Part shown: piece after piece, positions 6,066-6,243 of the stretch
Position numbering within the stretch: the first letter of the stretch is position 1
Layout: each line of letters starts with the position of its first letter
Made by a program: the position numbers and the translations under genes
Notes under the pieces: generated by a model
Database searches by the model: none
Told to the model about the DNA's origin: nothing
What the model saw: the letters and a program-made list of their open reading frames with translations, nothing else
Assembly (NCBI GenBank): GCA_021731325.1
Contig: JAKFXP010000090.1
Location: 1-6,243 of the forward strand
DNA length: 6,243 nt
DNA from: Parcubacteria group bacterium
Lineage (GTDB): Bacteria > Patescibacteriota > Minisyncoccia > Phycocordibacterales > UBA12088
Reading direction: 5' to 3'

Positions 6066-6190
6066 GAGTCTCTATTGTACTCCGCTCGAACCTACTTCTG
6101 CAAAAATCTTGACTAGCTTCGCACGCGCCGCGTGCGAAGCTAGTCGTAATGCTGGCTAAAATAGGTTCGAGCGTATTTTAATAGAGACTC
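6066..6190. repeat. 125-bp concentric palindrome (nested inverted repeats), intergenic
   Basis: The outer arms are 6066-6094 and 6162-6190: blocks of 11 (GAGTCTCTATT) and 12 (CGCTCGAACCTA) matching bases are separated by a 6-bp divergent block. Inside, two 16-nt segments (6095-6110 and 6146-6161) match poorly. At the core, 6111-6145 is a perfect palindrome with 17-bp arms (GACTAGCTTCGCACGCG) around a single C. Both palindromes share the same centre, base 6128, so the whole is one symmetrical unit able to form a cruciform or a long RNA hairpin. No open frame, tRNA fold or clear target duplication is seen. It may be a MITE-like element, a structured RNA or a protein-binding site. Confidence 0.75.
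6111..6145. terminator. Perfect 35-nt core palindrome, possible minus-strand terminator
   Basis: The 17-bp GC-rich stem has essentially no loop (a real fold would open CGCCG). On the minus strand it is followed within 4 nt by TTTTT (AAGATTTTTG), giving a terminator-like arrangement for transcripts arriving from beyond the right edge. On the plus strand there is no T-run. A terminator role is possible but secondary to its place in the larger palindrome. Confidence 0.35.
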
Positions 6191-6240
6191 AAAAATCAAA
6201 CTCAACGGTTTTTCAGAGACCGTTGAGTTTGATTTTTGAG
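6188..6240. terminator. Bidirectional Rho-independent terminator
   Basis: This is a perfect 22-bp stem (6188-6209 with 6219-6240) and a 9-nt loop. Its inner part is CTCAACGGT/ACCGTTGAG and its outer part is AAAAATCAAA opposite TTTGATTTTT. Read on either strand this gives a stem preceded by an A-tract and followed by a T-rich tract, the classic bidirectional intrinsic terminator. It probably ends a minus-strand gene lying beyond the right edge, or separates convergent transcripts. Its first three bases are also the last three of the 125-bp palindrome. Confidence 0.7.
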
Positions 6241-6243
6241 CCG

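Noticed and set aside
5900..6100. A programmed +1 frameshift in prfB as in E. coli
   Set aside because: The frame is open from start to stop with no internal UGA. The N-terminus is simply short, and the upstream region is occupied by promoter and hairpins.
6161..6179. A tRNA T-loop-like motif (GGTTCGAGC), also mirrored at 6083-6094
   Set aside because: The flanking bases do not pair as a T-stem and no acceptor, D or anticodon arms are found around it. It belongs to the arms of the palindrome.
6066..6240. A CRISPR array or phage attachment site
   Set aside because: The repeats are inverted and concentric rather than direct and regularly spaced, and no integrase or cas gene is present.

Overview
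The window most likely comes from a member of the Patescibacteria (candidate phyla radiation), probably a Parcubacteria/Paceibacteria lineage. This rests on protein style: a CTP synthase with the extended KYFDTGDFVLSDAY loop, a shortened RF2, an FtsX starting MFLSFRRIVK with an NFWRNGF motif, and a DUF1704 metallopeptidase beside a secreted, probably 7TM, protein. The assignment is from memory, not from a search. Standard code is indicated: an RF2 with the SPF and GGQ motifs is encoded and its own gene stops with TGA, while the other four complete genes stop with TAA.

All six genes lie on the minus strand and are read from high to low coordinates. 6243-6017 is a gene-free intergenic region packed with inverted repeats: a bidirectional terminator-like hairpin, a 125-bp concentric palindrome and a 27-nt GC-rich hairpin that touches the prfB promoter. 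Then come prfB (RF2), ftsE, ftsX and pyrG, with gaps of 34, 13 and 3 nt. A hairpin follows pyrG. Next is a DUF1704 (MATCAP/QEGLA-type) zinc carboxypeptidase-like gene, and finally the first 117 codons of a signal-peptide-bearing membrane protein that runs off the left edge.

prfB-ftsE-ftsX is a conserved arrangement in several bacterial phyla. It supplies translation termination plus the ABC-type FtsEX complex that controls septal peptidoglycan hydrolysis. pyrG (CTP synthesis) has been appended almost without spacing. The last two genes form a second module. DUF1704 enzymes and 7TM/inactive-transglutaminase proteins are both known from neighbourhoods with ATP-grasp glutamate ligases, so a peptide or amino-acid tagging system may begin here, with its ligase expected off the left edge.

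The most consistent regulatory signal is that four gene starts (prfB, ftsE, DUF1704 and the 7TM-like gene) each have an extended -10 box (TGN followed by a TATAAT-like hexamer) only 6-11 nt before the start codon, which implies leaderless or nearly leaderless mRNAs. None of the six starts has a visible Shine-Dalgarno sequence.
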